64,000 nucleotides of DNA from Lachnospiraceae bacterium (GTDB lineage: Bacteria; Bacillota; Clostridia; Lachnospirales; Lachnospiraceae), in the NCBI GenBank assembly GCA_017619635.1, contig JAFZRZ010000049.1, positions 1 through 64,000 on the forward strand, in the 5' to 3' direction. Below are positions 17,096 through 26,047 of this stretch, piece by piece; position 1 is the stretch's first letter; the number at the start of each line of letters is the position of its first letter. Below the pieces are notes generated by a model. The model was not told the origin of the DNA. It searched no databases and was given only the letters and a program-made list of their open reading frames with translations. Both the position numbers and the translations under genes were made by a program.

Positions 17096-17127
17096 ATTAT
17101 AGAGTATTTATACATAATTCTCTATAA
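17096..17127 (-). promoter_or_regulatory. promoter -10 within a palindrome (candidate operator)
   Basis: TTATAGAG (17097-17104) and CTCTATAA (17120-17127) are perfect inverted repeats 15 bases apart. On the minus strand a TATAAT box (17101-17096) overlaps one arm, 23 bases before the exporter start codon. A protein bound to the palindrome would block this promoter. No clear -35 box is present. Confidence 0.45.
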
Positions 17128-17282
17128 AGAAATTTGTTTTTTATCTGTATGTTTTGCAACTAAAATTAACAAAAATCATATGTAAATGTATGCTTTGGTT
17201 GGTGGACTGGCTGTAAACACTAAAATATAATAATGTTAACAATAGTTGCAAATGTGGTACAATACAGAAATGGAGTACAATT

Positions 17283-18392
17283 ATGAATAATTGCAGTAAT
17301 GTTAGAAGGCACTATCTTGACAATATCCGCTGGATCACGGTGGTTTTGGTTGTCATATATCATGTGATCTATATGTACAACGGTCAGGGTATACAGGGTG
17401 TTCTTGGAAAGATAACCAATGTAGATGTTCAGTATTGGGACGTGTTCCAATATGCGGTATATCCATGGTTCATGTTTTTACTGTTTATGGTATCAGGGAT
17501 CAGTTCCAGACTCTATCTTGATAACCATAGCGAAAAGGAATTTATAAAGAGCAGGACAAATAAACTTCTGGTTCCTTCAACCATAGGACTTTTAGCATTC
17601 CAGTTTATACAGGGATATTTCAATACTACACTGTCTACGGATTCACAGGCGTTGTTATCCTCGCTTCCTTTAATAGGGGTATACCTGATCTTAGCAGTCA
17701 GCGGAATAGGAGTGCTCTGGTATATACAGGTTTTGTGGATACTTTCGATTGTTCTTGCTTTTGTCAGAAAGATAGAAAAGGACAGACTTTGGAACCTGGG
17801 AGAAAAGACCGGGATCATTGCTATCGTACTGATGAATGTTCTAGTGTTTGGCTGTGCACAGATACTTAACACTCCGGTCATATGTGTGTATCGTTTCGGA
17901 TATTATTCGGCTGCTTTTTTCCTCGGATATTTTGTTTTTTCACATGAAGAGGTGATCGAAGTATTAAAGAAATGGTTTTTTGTACTTCTTTTGGCAGCGA
18001 TCATCCTTGGTTTTGTATTCTGCTATAAATACTTTGGGGGGAATTACGCGGATGCTCCGGTTAACAGGTATCCTCTTTTTACATCTTTCGGATGGTTTGC
18101 TTCAATAGCTTTTCTGGGAGGTGCGGCACGATATCTTGATAAAACGAATGCGTTTGCGACCTTTATGACCAAGCATAATTTTGGCATATACATCTTCCAT
18201 TATCTTGGTATATCGATAATCGCAGTGTTTATAGGAAGCCGTCATATTCTACCGGCAGTTTTTGTATATCTGCTTTCACTGATATCAGGATTTGTCACTT
18301 CTTTTGTTTTGTATGAGCTGATATCGAGGATTCCGTTTTTCAGGTGGGCGGTACTTGGAATAAAAAAGAAAGATAGGAGCAAAAATGTTTAA
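17283..18392 (+). CDS. membrane acyltransferase (acyltransferase 3 family)
   Basis: 369 residues with about ten membrane helices. The N terminus YLDNIRW...VVIYHVIYM has the Arg-x(n)-His arrangement of acyltransferase 3 proteins, which O-acylate sugars, peptidoglycan or lipids at the membrane. The C terminus ends in a basic stretch. GGAG sits four bases before the ATG, which is close. The next gene overlaps by eight bases, so it is coupled to an XRE-AbrB regulator. The substrate is unknown. Confidence 0.85.
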   Translation: MNNCSNVRRHYLDNIRWITVVLVVIYHVIYMYNGQGIQGVLGKITNVDVQYWDVFQYAVYPWFMFLLFMVSGISSRLYLDNHSEKEFIKSRTNKLLVPSTIGLLAFQFIQGYFNTTLSTDSQALLSSLPLIGVYLILAVSGIGVLWYIQVLWILSIVLAFVRKIEKDRLWNLGEKTGIIAIVLMNVLVFGCAQILNTPVICVYRFGYYSAAFFLGYFVFSHEEVIEVLKKWFFVLLLAAIILGFVFCYKYFGGNYADAPVNRYPLFTSFGWFASIAFLGGAARYLDKTNAFATFMTKHNFGIYIFHYLGISIIAVFIGSRHILPAVFVYLLSLISGFVTSFVLYELISRIPFFRWAVLGIKKKDRSKNV

Positions 18393-18822
18393 CGAAAATC
18401 TTGTTCAAATGCGTAAATTAATGTCAATGACCCAGGAAGACCTGGCTGAAAAGGTAGGAGTCACCAGACAGGCTGTGGCTAAATGGGAATCGGGAGAATC
18501 TCTTCCCGATCTTGAAAAGAGCAAACTTTTGGCCGAGGTTTTGGGTGTTTCTTTAGATGACCTTGCCAACCATGAACCTGATGACAATATGGGGCTTGGA
18601 CTTGCACCAAGAGGAAAGCATCTGTTTGGAATGGTGACTGTCGGTGACAAAGGACAGATCGTTATACCTGCTAAGGCAAGAAAGATTTTTAATATCTCTC
18701 CCGGAGACAGTCTTGTCGTCCTTGGAGACGAGAATCAGGGTATGGCATTGATGAAAGCAGACAATTTCCTTTCTATGGCCAATATGATAAGCAAACTGAG
18801 CAAAATGAAGAACAGGGAGTGA
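18385..18822 (+). CDS. XRE HTH fused to AbrB/SpoVT-like domain
   Basis: 145 residues. Residues 1-60 are a classic XRE helix-turn-helix (MTQEDLAEKVGVTRQAVAKWE). Residues about 83-125 carry GMVTVGDKGQIVIPAKARK, the AbrB/MazE swapped-hairpin DNA-binding signature, followed by a short helical tail. Two DNA-binding modules in one chain suggest a dimeric regulator. It overlaps the acyltransferase gene and lies four bases before the aldo/keto reductase gene, which it may control. The site GGAGC is weak but placed well. Confidence 0.85.
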   Translation: MFNENLVQMRKLMSMTQEDLAEKVGVTRQAVAKWESGESLPDLEKSKLLAEVLGVSLDDLANHEPDDNMGLGLAPRGKHLFGMVTVGDKGQIVIPAKARKIFNISPGDSLVVLGDENQGMALMKADNFLSMANMISKLSKMKNRE

Positions 18823-18826
18823 GGGT

Positions 18827-19702
18827 ATGAACGAATATTACACATTGAATGACAAAACAAAGATACCCAGAATAGGTTTTGGTACATACAATGAGGAATT
18901 TGAGGATAACAAGGCCTCTATCCTTAAAGCTCTTGACTGCGGATACCGTTTCTTTGATACAGCTTCTTTGTATGAAACTGAAAGGTCTTTAGGCAGTGCC
19001 ATAAAGGAAAGCGGGATATCAAGATCCGATGTTATTATCGAGACCAAGCTCTGGATAGATGAGATGGGAACTAAAAATGCAAAAACAGCTCTTGAAAAGT
19101 CACTTGACCGTCTGCAGATGGATTATGTTGATATCTATATGATGCACTGGCCAAGACAGACCGGTGCTGACGATGAAAAATGGAAAGAGCTTGACATAGA
19201 GACCTGGGAGGCCATGGAAGAGATGGTAAAGAAAGGTCTTGTAAAGAGACTCGGTCTCAGTAATTTTTTACCGCATCATCTTAAAAACATTTTGGATAAC
19301 TGCACAATACGACCTGTTGTGGATCAGATGGAATTACATCCGGGTTATTCACAGGAGGCAGCAGTCGCATTCTGTAAAGAAAATGAAGTGCTTCCAATGG
19401 CATGGAGTCCGCTTGGAAGAGGCAGGGAGAATGCAACGATAGGTAACTCCATACTTGTGCGTCTTTCTAAAAAGTACGGAAAGAGCATTCAGCAGATAAG
19501 CCTAAGATTTCTATTGCAGAAAGGTATACTGCCCATACCCAAGGCTTCGTCGGTTGAGCATATGAAAGCAAATCTTGATGTGTTTGATTTTGAGCTATCT
19601 GAAGATGATCTTTCAATGCTTACATGTATGCCTCAGACCGCATGGCTTTTGGAGCATCCGGATTTTGCGATCCCGGAAAGAAAAAGCAATCCAGATAACT
19701 GA
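18827..19702 (+). CDS. aldo/keto reductase
   Basis: 291 residues, a complete (beta/alpha)8 AKR. The catalytic tetrad is visible: D44 and Y49 (FFDTASLYE), K74 (IETKLW) and H107 (MMHWP). The PIPKASS motif for NADPH binding is near residue 237. It reduces aldehydes or ketones with NAD(P)H in the cytoplasm; specific substrates cannot be read from sequence. It is the last gene of the unit that starts with the acyltransferase and is followed by a terminator. Confidence 0.9.
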   Translation: MNEYYTLNDKTKIPRIGFGTYNEEFEDNKASILKALDCGYRFFDTASLYETERSLGSAIKESGISRSDVIIETKLWIDEMGTKNAKTALEKSLDRLQMDYVDIYMMHWPRQTGADDEKWKELDIETWEAMEEMVKKGLVKRLGLSNFLPHHLKNILDNCTIRPVVDQMELHPGYSQEAAVAFCKENEVLPMAWSPLGRGRENATIGNSILVRLSKKYGKSIQQISLRFLLQKGILPIPKASSVEHMKANLDVFDFELSEDDLSMLTCMPQTAWLLEHPDFAIPERKSNPDN

Positions 19703-19728
19703 AAAAATAAACAGTTTAACCACAGATC

Positions 19729-19760
19729 AAAGCCCTTGTTGATACATGGGCTTTTTTATA
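19729..19760 (+). terminator. intrinsic terminator
   Basis: AAAGCCC (19729-19735), a 12-base loop and GGGCTTT (19748-19754) followed by TTTATA. It closes the aldo/keto reductase unit. Confidence 0.8.
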
Positions 19761-19887
19761 CGCAAAAATGTATAAATAAGGGCAGTGAGCGGGGCTATAT
19801 TCGTCATTGTTATCCTTTTAATAATCCTTAAAAAGGTGTAAAATATAGGCGATTTTATAATGAATGATATTATAGAGGTTTTGTGCG

Positions 19888-20538
19888 ATGCGCTTAAAAC
19901 ATGTAAAGGGTGCCGAGGAGTATATAGCTTCCAGTGAGCACGTGGTACAGGATTATAAAAAGCATAAAGGATGCTGGAATGAATATTTCGGTAATAACAA
20001 TCCGATTCATATTGAGATAGGTATGGGTAAGGGGCAGTTTCTCATGCAGATGGCTGCCACTTATCCTGATATCAATTACATAGGTATCGAACGTTACAGC
20101 AGCGTTCTTATAAGAGCTGTCCAAAAGAAAGAGGAGCTTGATCTTCCGAATCTTACCTTTATACTGATTGATGCAACGGAAATCTGTGAAGTATTCGGAG
20201 AAAAGGAGATCGACAGGATATATCTTAATTTCTCTGATCCCTGGCCCAAAGCAAGACATGCTGCCAGAAGACTTCCTTCAAGACAGTTCCTTGAAAGATT
20301 CAGGGTTATTCTTTCTGATGACGGACAGATAGAGTTTAAGACTGACAACAGAGCTCTCTTTGATTTTGCGTTTGAGGAGATCATACCCGGTGGTTTTGAC
20401 ATGGTTCAGTACACATATGACCTTCATAACAATGAAGAAATGAATGTCGGCAATATAATGACTGAGTATGAGCACAAGTTTTCCGCACTCGGAAACAAGA
20501 TCTGCAAGTACATTATAAGGAAAAAGATATGTATATAA
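19888..20538 (+). CDS. trmB: tRNA (guanine46-N7)-methyltransferase
   Basis: 216 residues. The SAM-binding loop IGMGKGQFL (near residue 47) and the family-defining NFSDPWPKARHAARR (near 113-127) identify TrmB, which methylates G46 in the variable loop of tRNAs. Length is normal. The start has AGAGGT nearby. Its last bases overlap the start of the Mrp-type E subunit gene, so a housekeeping tRNA methylase appears to lead the membrane-complex operon. Confidence 0.95.
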   Translation: MRLKHVKGAEEYIASSEHVVQDYKKHKGCWNEYFGNNNPIHIEIGMGKGQFLMQMAATYPDINYIGIERYSSVLIRAVQKKEELDLPNLTFILIDATEICEVFGEKEIDRIYLNFSDPWPKARHAARRLPSRQFLERFRVILSDDGQIEFKTDNRALFDFAFEEIIPGGFDMVQYTYDLHNNEEMNVGNIMTEYEHKFSALGNKICKYIIRKKICI

Positions 20539-20996
20539 TGCTTTTTTTGTTATGGATAATATTTAACGGTAATCTCACTCTCGAGATTGCTCTGTTTGGT
20601 CTTGTCATTGCAGGGCTTGTGTATCTTTTTGCCTGCAAATGCCTGGATTTTTCTTTTAAGAAAGACATCATGATGATCAAGCGACTGGGATATTTCTGCG
20701 CTTATGTGGGTGTTTTGGTCGTCGAGATCATTAAAGCAAACGTGTCTACAATGAAACTTATCGTTTCGAGCAGATACGATATAGATCCCGTTCTTGTGAC
20801 ATTCAATGTTCATTTTGAGTCTGAGATATGCAAGGTGTTGTTTGCCAATTCTGTAACTCTTACCCCCGGTACGATCACAGCTGATGTTGACGGTGACACA
20901 TATACGGTTCATGCGCTTGATGAGTCATTTACCGATGGCATCGCAGAGGGAAAGATAGTGGATATACTCCACAGAATGGAGGAAGTCCATGGATAA
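20529..20996 (+). CDS. mrpE: Mrp/Mbh subunit E (MbhA-like)
   Basis: 155 residues with two or three N-terminal membrane segments and a soluble C-terminal domain ending in the IVDILHRME pattern. The segment VTLTPGTITADVDGDTYTVHAL is the MnhE hallmark (shown here in part: TLTPGTITAD). It starts at an ATG that overlaps trmB by ten bases; an ATG at 20538 is an alternative. It is a small structural subunit of Na+/H+ antiporter or Mbh-type complexes, first of ten such genes in a row. Confidence 0.85.
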   Translation: MYIMLFLLWIIFNGNLTLEIALFGLVIAGLVYLFACKCLDFSFKKDIMMIKRLGYFCAYVGVLVVEIIKANVSTMKLIVSSRYDIDPVLVTFNVHFESEICKVLFANSVTLTPGTITADVDGDTYTVHALDESFTDGIAEGKIVDILHRMEEVHG

Positions 20997-21273
20997 ATTT
21001 CTTATCACTGCTGTAATAATACTGAGCATTCTTTTGATCCTGTGCCTGGTCAGAGCCATTATCGGACCAAAGATCGCAGACAGAATTGTAAGTGTAAATA
21101 TGATGGGTACCATCACGATAGCGATCATTGCCATACTCACGGTACTTTTGGATGAAGGATATCTGGCAGACATCTGTATCATATATGCCATGATCAGTTT
21201 TCTGGCGGTTGTTGTACTTACCACGATATATATGGGAATCTACAACAAGCGTAAGCAGGAAGGAGATAAGTGA
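20989..21273 (+). CDS. mrpF: Mrp/Mbh subunit F (MbhB-like)
   Basis: 94 residues, three membrane helices. The CLVRAIIGPKIADRIVSVN stretch is the conserved polar turn of MnhF proteins. It overlaps the E gene by eight bases and is followed at once by the G gene. In Mrp antiporters F is a small membrane subunit next to E and G. Confidence 0.85.
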   Translation: MDKFLITAVIILSILLILCLVRAIIGPKIADRIVSVNMMGTITIAIIAILTVLLDEGYLADICIIYAMISFLAVVVLTTIYMGIYNKRKQEGDK

Positions 21274-21274
21274 T

Positions 21275-21610
21275 ATGGGAATACTGGATTATATCAGATA
21301 CTTTTTTGCAATATTGCTGATAAGCAGCGGTCTTATACTGTTTATCATTGAGATATACGGCGTTTTCAGGTTTTCGTTTGTTTTAAACAGGATGCATGCT
21401 GCTGCCATAGGCGACACTCTGGCTTTATCCCTGTGTCTGGGCGGACTGATGCTGATAACGGGATTTTCATATACCACGGCCAAGTTTCTGCTTGTGGTTT
21501 TCTTCCTGTGGATATCATCTCCGGCTGCATCACATCTGATAGCCAAATTTGAAGTCACAACAAATGAGAATGTAACCAAGCACTTAAGGAAAGAGGAGAT
21601 CGGTAAATGA
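21275..21610 (+). CDS. mrpG: Mrp/Mbh subunit G (MbhC-like)
   Basis: 111 residues from the ATG at 21275, with AGGAGAT nine bases upstream; a longer frame from 21209 lies inside the F gene and is not used. Three membrane helices. The segment FRFSFVLNRMHAAAIGDTLA corresponds to the conserved R-x-HAA-x-GDT motif of MnhG. Its stop overlaps the start of the next small subunit. Confidence 0.85.
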   Translation: MGILDYIRYFFAILLISSGLILFIIEIYGVFRFSFVLNRMHAAAIGDTLALSLCLGGLMLITGFSYTTAKFLLVVFFLWISSPAASHLIAKFEVTTNENVTKHLRKEEIGK

Positions 21611-21861
21611 GCACCATTGCATATATTCTTATGTTTGCTCTTATAGCATGTGCGATTTCTGTAAGTTTTTCAAAGAATCTGCTTAATTCCATACTTATAT
21701 ACATGGGTTTCAGCCTGATCATGTCGGTTATCTGGATCATTTTGGAATCCCCCGATCTTGCCATAACTGAGGCAGCAGTCGGCGCAGGTATAACCAGTTT
21801 GCTTTTCTTTATAACGCTTAAGAATATCCGTGCCATGAAAGGAGATGAAGAGAATGAGTAA
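21607..21861 (+). CDS. MbhD-like subunit (DUF4040; MrpA C-terminal equivalent)
   Basis: 84 residues with three helices and the LESPDLAITEAAVGAGI motif of DUF4040/MbhD. In canonical Mrp this segment is part of the large MrpA protein, whereas in archaeal Mbh/Mbs complexes it is a separate gene. Here it is separate, which favours an Mbh-like build. ATGA overlap with G and an eight-base overlap with the next gene show tight coupling. Confidence 0.85.
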   Translation: MSTIAYILMFALIACAISVSFSKNLLNSILIYMGFSLIMSVIWIILESPDLAITEAAVGAGITSLLFFITLKNIRAMKGDEENE

Positions 21862-22816
21862 ACTCAGATTTTCCAAGAGAGACACCAAGGATTTCAGTTT
21901 AAAAGAGTGGATGGACGGAACCGATGATCCCATGATCACCGGTGATATCGAGATGAAACCACAGCGCGTTCATAAAGACGACTTTCAGACAGTCATGAAG
22001 CATATGCGCGATTACGAGAAGGTTGAGAGACATCTGTATGACAGTGACAAAAACATGGGTGTCAGGATATTCAACAAACTCTATAAGGTATCCAGCGTCA
22101 TATTCACCATCCTTTTAATAGGCGTGATGCTTTATGTCGTAAGTTACCTTCCTCCGGTTGGAAACGCTTCGAATCCCGATAACAACATTGTTGCGCAAAG
22201 GTATATAGAAAACGGTCTTCAGGAGACGGGAGCCGTAAATATAGTATCGGGTATGATACTTACATACAGGGCATTCGATACATTCGGAGAGACAAATGTG
22301 CTGTTCATAGCTACCTGCTGTGTGATGATCATGCTGATGCTTGATGAAAAAACTCTTAAGGAACAGGAAGAACAGGTACAGAACACCAAATATGCCCCGA
22401 TGAACGATCCTATCCTTCGTTTCGCAGCACGTATTTTATGCCCTGTCATATTCATCTTCGGTATATATATAATACTTAACGGTCATATATCACCCGGCGG
22501 AGGCTTTTCGGGCGGTGCCATTTTAGGTGCCGGCATGTGTCTTTATGCCAATGCCATGGGCTTTACAAGGACTGCAAAGTGGTTCAATGAAAATGTTTAT
22601 AAAGTCGCTAAGATCACAGCACTTTGCATGTATGGTCTTATCGGTTCATATTTCTATATAACAGGAGCCAACGGTATAGAAAACCATATCCCGCTTGGTA
22701 TTCCGGGGCATATATTAAGCAGTGGCATCATCCTTCCAATAAATATCGCGGTAGGAATCGAGGTTGCCTGCACAATGTATGCATTTTATGCACTTTTCAG
22801 AAGAGGAGGCTTATAA
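21854..22816 (+). CDS. fused MbhE-MrpB (MbhF) subunit
   Basis: About 320 residues from the ATG at 21854, chosen because GGAG lies nine bases upstream; an ATG at 21845 is in frame. A charged cytoplasmic N terminus (residues 1-70) precedes an MbhE-like helix pair containing TYRAFDTFGETNV. Residues about 180-315 are a MnhB/MrpB domain with the motif GHISPGGGFSGGA. MbhE and MbhF are separate genes in Pyrococcus, so this looks like a fusion. Confidence 0.8.
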   Translation: MSKLRFSKRDTKDFSLKEWMDGTDDPMITGDIEMKPQRVHKDDFQTVMKHMRDYEKVERHLYDSDKNMGVRIFNKLYKVSSVIFTILLIGVMLYVVSYLPPVGNASNPDNNIVAQRYIENGLQETGAVNIVSGMILTYRAFDTFGETNVLFIATCCVMIMLMLDEKTLKEQEEQVQNTKYAPMNDPILRFAARILCPVIFIFGIYIILNGHISPGGGFSGGAILGAGMCLYANAMGFTRTAKWFNENVYKVAKITALCMYGLIGSYFYITGANGIENHIPLGIPGHILSSGIILPINIAVGIEVACTMYAFYALFRRGGL

Positions 22817-22817
22817 G

Positions 22818-23192
22818 ATGGGACCTAATCTGCTTGCCAATTACGGTGAAGCCGTATCCATGATTCTTTTCTGCATAGGCTTTGCGAATCTTCTTCTGCA
22901 AAAGAACCTGATAAAGAAGATAATCGGTCTTAACATCATGGACAGCGGTACATATCTGTTTTTAGCTGAAAAAGGATATATAGAGGGCAGGGTAGCACCT
23001 ATAGTTGTTGATGGTATACAGGATGTTGAAGCCTATATTAATCCGATACCCAGCGGTCTTGTGCTCACCGGTATCGTAGTCAGTGTTTCTGTTACCGCAC
23101 TTATGCTTTCTCTGACTGTCAGACTTTACAGAAGATATCACACTTTAAATCTGGATGAGATATCTATGAGACTTAAGAAGGAGGGACTGTGA
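22818..23192 (+). CDS. mrpC: Mrp/Mbh subunit C (NuoK-like)
   Basis: 124 residues from the ATG at 22818, which has GGAGG ten bases upstream. Three helices with the NuoK/MnhC pattern GLNIMDSGTYLFL in helix two. An insertion (YIEGRVAPIVVDGIQDVEAYINPIP) before the last helix corresponds to the usual DPLPQALVLTAIVI region (here NPIPSGLVLTGIVV). The subunit lines the ion path beside the large antiporter subunits. Confidence 0.85.
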   Translation: MGPNLLANYGEAVSMILFCIGFANLLLQKNLIKKIIGLNIMDSGTYLFLAEKGYIEGRVAPIVVDGIQDVEAYINPIPSGLVLTGIVVSVSVTALMLSLTVRLYRRYHTLNLDEISMRLKKEGL

Positions 23193-24685
23193 TGGATATG
23201 GTTTGCAATTTTCCGGCAGTCTCCATATTGTTATGTCTTTTTGCAGGGATCATAAGCTCGGGATTAAAGCAGAAAGTGGCCAGGGTATTAAATACCGTAC
23301 TGTTACTGGTTGTGATAACTTTAAGTGCGACCACTTTTGTATACACGCTTGCGACCGGAAGCTCATTTGTATATGTGATGGGTAAGTTCCCGGCGCCCTG
23401 GGGAAATGAGATTAGAGCCGGTATGCTTGAAACCTTTATGGCTACAGCATTCGGAATAATCATGCTTCTTTCTCTTTTGGGCGGTGAGAAGAAACTGCAT
23501 GATGAAGTGGAAGAGGGAAAGATCTTTTTATACTATGTGCTAAACGATCTGCTCTTAAGCTCACTTTTGGCGCTCGTATATACAAATGACCTGTTCACCG
23601 CATATGTCTTTATTGAGATAAACACCATTGCGGCCTGCGGACTGATAATGATCAGACAAAACGGTAGGACCATAGAAGCTGCTGTCAGATATATGATCAT
23701 GAGCCTTCTCGGTTCAGGTATGATACTGCTCAGCATATGCCTGCTCTATGATATAACGGGTCATCTTTTAATGAGCAATATCAAGGAGACCATAGAGGCT
23801 ATATCTCACTATGACACCTATAATGTCCCGCTTATGGTGGCTATATCACTCATATGCGTGGGACTTGCCATAAAGAGTGCGCTGTTCCCGTTCCATTCAT
23901 GGCTGCCTGATGCATACGGTTATTCAACTGTAAGTTCAGCCGCGATACTTTCAAGCCTTGTTTCAAAAGGTTATATATTCCTGCTGATAAAGATCTTCTA
24001 TCGCGTTATCGGTGTTGAGATCATAAGAAACAGCAAGATCATAAATGTACTGTTTATCTTCGGTCTGGCCGGAATGATATTTGGTTCACTGTCTGCCATG
24101 AAAGAAGCAGACATCAGAAGGATGATAGCGTTTTCATCTGTTGCCCAGATCGGTTATATCTACATGGGATTTGGTCTTGGTACTGAAGTCGGTATGATAG
24201 CTAGTATATTCCATATACTTACTCATGCTGCAACAAAATCTCTGCTGTTCATATCTGCGATCGGACTTACGGAGGTTTCGGGAGGAAGCCGACATTTCAA
24301 TGAGGCCACCGGAAGCGGTTTCAGAAATAAGATAGCAGGTATCGGTTTTACCATAGGTTCACTGTCAATGGTCGGTCTGCCCGCATTTGCCGGATTCATA
24401 TCAAAGATATTGTTTGCCCAGGCTGCGCTCAGGAATCCGCATAAGATGCTTCCCGTACTTATTGTACTGGGAATAAGCACGATCCTTAACGCTATATATT
24501 TCTTAAAGACTGTTATCAGGATATATACACCGGTAGAGTCATCCATTTATAAGCCTCTGACCATGAAAGACCAGAAGCTTTACAGTGTTGTTATTATTTT
24601 GTTTGTTATCATCAACTTCTTCCTCGGACTTATGAGTTCAATGGTTACAGACTGGATAACCAGAGGATTGGAGATGTTTTCATGA
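23192..24685 (+). CDS. antiporter-like proton-conducting subunit 1 (MrpD/NuoN type)
   Basis: About 497 residues from the ATG at 23192 (TGATG overlap with mrpC). Fourteen helices are expected. Key ionisable residues are visible: Glu in FIEINT (helix 5), Lys in KSALFPFHSWLPDA (helix 7), Lys in SLVSKGY (helix 8) and Lys in FISKIL (helix 12). This is a full proton or sodium channel unit of the ND2/4/5 family. It is the first of four such genes in a row. Confidence 0.85.
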   Translation: MDMVCNFPAVSILLCLFAGIISSGLKQKVARVLNTVLLLVVITLSATTFVYTLATGSSFVYVMGKFPAPWGNEIRAGMLETFMATAFGIIMLLSLLGGEKKLHDEVEEGKIFLYYVLNDLLLSSLLALVYTNDLFTAYVFIEINTIAACGLIMIRQNGRTIEAAVRYMIMSLLGSGMILLSICLLYDITGHLLMSNIKETIEAISHYDTYNVPLMVAISLICVGLAIKSALFPFHSWLPDAYGYSTVSSAAILSSLVSKGYIFLLIKIFYRVIGVEIIRNSKIINVLFIFGLAGMIFGSLSAMKEADIRRMIAFSSVAQIGYIYMGFGLGTEVGMIASIFHILTHAATKSLLFISAIGLTEVSGGSRHFNEATGSGFRNKIAGIGFTIGSLSMVGLPAFAGFISKILFAQAALRNPHKMLPVLIVLGISTILNAIYFLKTVIRIYTPVESSIYKPLTMKDQKLYSVVIILFVIINFFLGLMSSMVTDWITRGLEMFS

Positions 24686-24705
24686 TCTGATATAAGGAGA
24701 TTTTT

Positions 24706-26022
24706 ATGGACAACAGTACTTATGTCCTTTTCAATCTTACAGACAGATTGCCCATAATATTCAAATGTGATGAGATTTCTGTGATATTTGGTATCACGAC
24801 TCTCATCATATGGACTTTGTGTGCCTATTATTCCATGCGCTATTTCAAGAAGGAAAAGAAGACGATAAGATATGCATTCTTCTATCTTATGACTCTCATA
24901 GTACTTTTATGTCTTGATCTGGCAGGAAATCTTGTGACATTTTACATGTTTTATGAGCTGATGACTCTTATGTCTGTTCCGCTTGTTTTCCATGACGGAA
25001 CCAAGGAAGCCATAACATCCGCACTCAAATACCTGTTTTACTCACTTTGTGGTGCATACATGGTCTTATTCGGGTTCTACTTTGTATACAGCAATGCAAA
25101 GACCATAGAGTTTTCCCCGGGTGGTGTACTCGAAGGGAATATAACCCCGGATAACCGTGGCATAATGATGCTTGCTGTATTCTTGATGATCCTGGGATTC
25201 TCCGTAAAAGGTGGCATGTTACCGATGCATTCATGGCTGACTTCTGCTCATCCAGTTGCACCTGCACCGGCAAGTGCATTCTTATCGGGTATCATCGTAA
25301 AGAGCGGTATCCTTGGTATCATCAGGACGGTTTATTACATAGCCGGTCCGAATGTTATCCGTGGCACATATGTGCAGAACACCGTACTTATCATGAGTAT
25401 GATCACGGTATTTGCAGGATCCATGCTTGCATACAGAGACAGGCTTTTAAAGAGGAGACTGGCTTATTCAACAGTCAGTCAGGCATCATATATAATCTTT
25501 GGTCTCATGGTCATGCACCCCATTGCTTTTGTCGGTGCGATCTGCCATGTGGTGTTCCATGCGATCATAAAGACCGGTCTGTTCCTTTATTCAGGTATAG
25601 TCATTCATGAAACAGGAAGAAAATACACAGATGAACTGACAGGTATGGGAAAGAGAATGCCTGTTGTATGGTGGTGTTTCACTTTCCTAAGTCTTTCTCT
25701 TATCGGAATTCCTCCGGCAGCAGGATTCATCAGTAAATGGAATCTCTGCATAGGAGCGTTAAAAGGTAATATAGGTATCAGCTCCTATATCGGACCTGCT
25801 ATCTTACTGATAAGTGCCTTGCTTACAGCCGGTTATCTGCTTCCGATCACTATAAAGGGATTTTTACCGGGAAAAGATTTTAAAGGTGAGACAGATAAGA
25901 TAAAGATCAGTCCATTTATGAGCATACCGCTTGTGATACTTGCAATATTAAGCGTACTACCCGGATTGTGGCCAAAGCCTCTGACAGATATGTTGAGGCA
26001 GCTAGCAGGGATGTTGATGTAG
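24706..26022 (+). CDS. antiporter-like proton-conducting subunit 2 (MrpD type)
   Basis: 438 residues behind AAGGAGAT. The ion-path residues are kept: Glu in FYELMTL, Lys in VKGGMLPMHSWL followed by HPVAPAPASAFLSG, Lys in GIIVKSG and Lys in FISKWNL. It is shorter than a typical MrpD by one or two N-terminal helices. It probably arose by duplication, since it resembles the next gene strongly, including KRRLAYSTVSQASY. Confidence 0.85.
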   Translation: MDNSTYVLFNLTDRLPIIFKCDEISVIFGITTLIIWTLCAYYSMRYFKKEKKTIRYAFFYLMTLIVLLCLDLAGNLVTFYMFYELMTLMSVPLVFHDGTKEAITSALKYLFYSLCGAYMVLFGFYFVYSNAKTIEFSPGGVLEGNITPDNRGIMMLAVFLMILGFSVKGGMLPMHSWLTSAHPVAPAPASAFLSGIIVKSGILGIIRTVYYIAGPNVIRGTYVQNTVLIMSMITVFAGSMLAYRDRLLKRRLAYSTVSQASYIIFGLMVMHPIAFVGAICHVVFHAIIKTGLFLYSGIVIHETGRKYTDELTGMGKRMPVVWWCFTFLSLSLIGIPPAAGFISKWNLCIGALKGNIGISSYIGPAILLISALLTAGYLLPITIKGFLPGKDFKGETDKIKISPFMSIPLVILAILSVLPGLWPKPLTDMLRQLAGMLM

Positions 26023-26047
26023 TTTTTATATAGGAGGTAGGCAGAAG

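Noticed and set aside
22764..22817. N-terminal extension of the C subunit
   Set aside because: It overlaps the end of the MrpB gene and has no ribosome site, whereas the ATG at 22818 has GGAGG.
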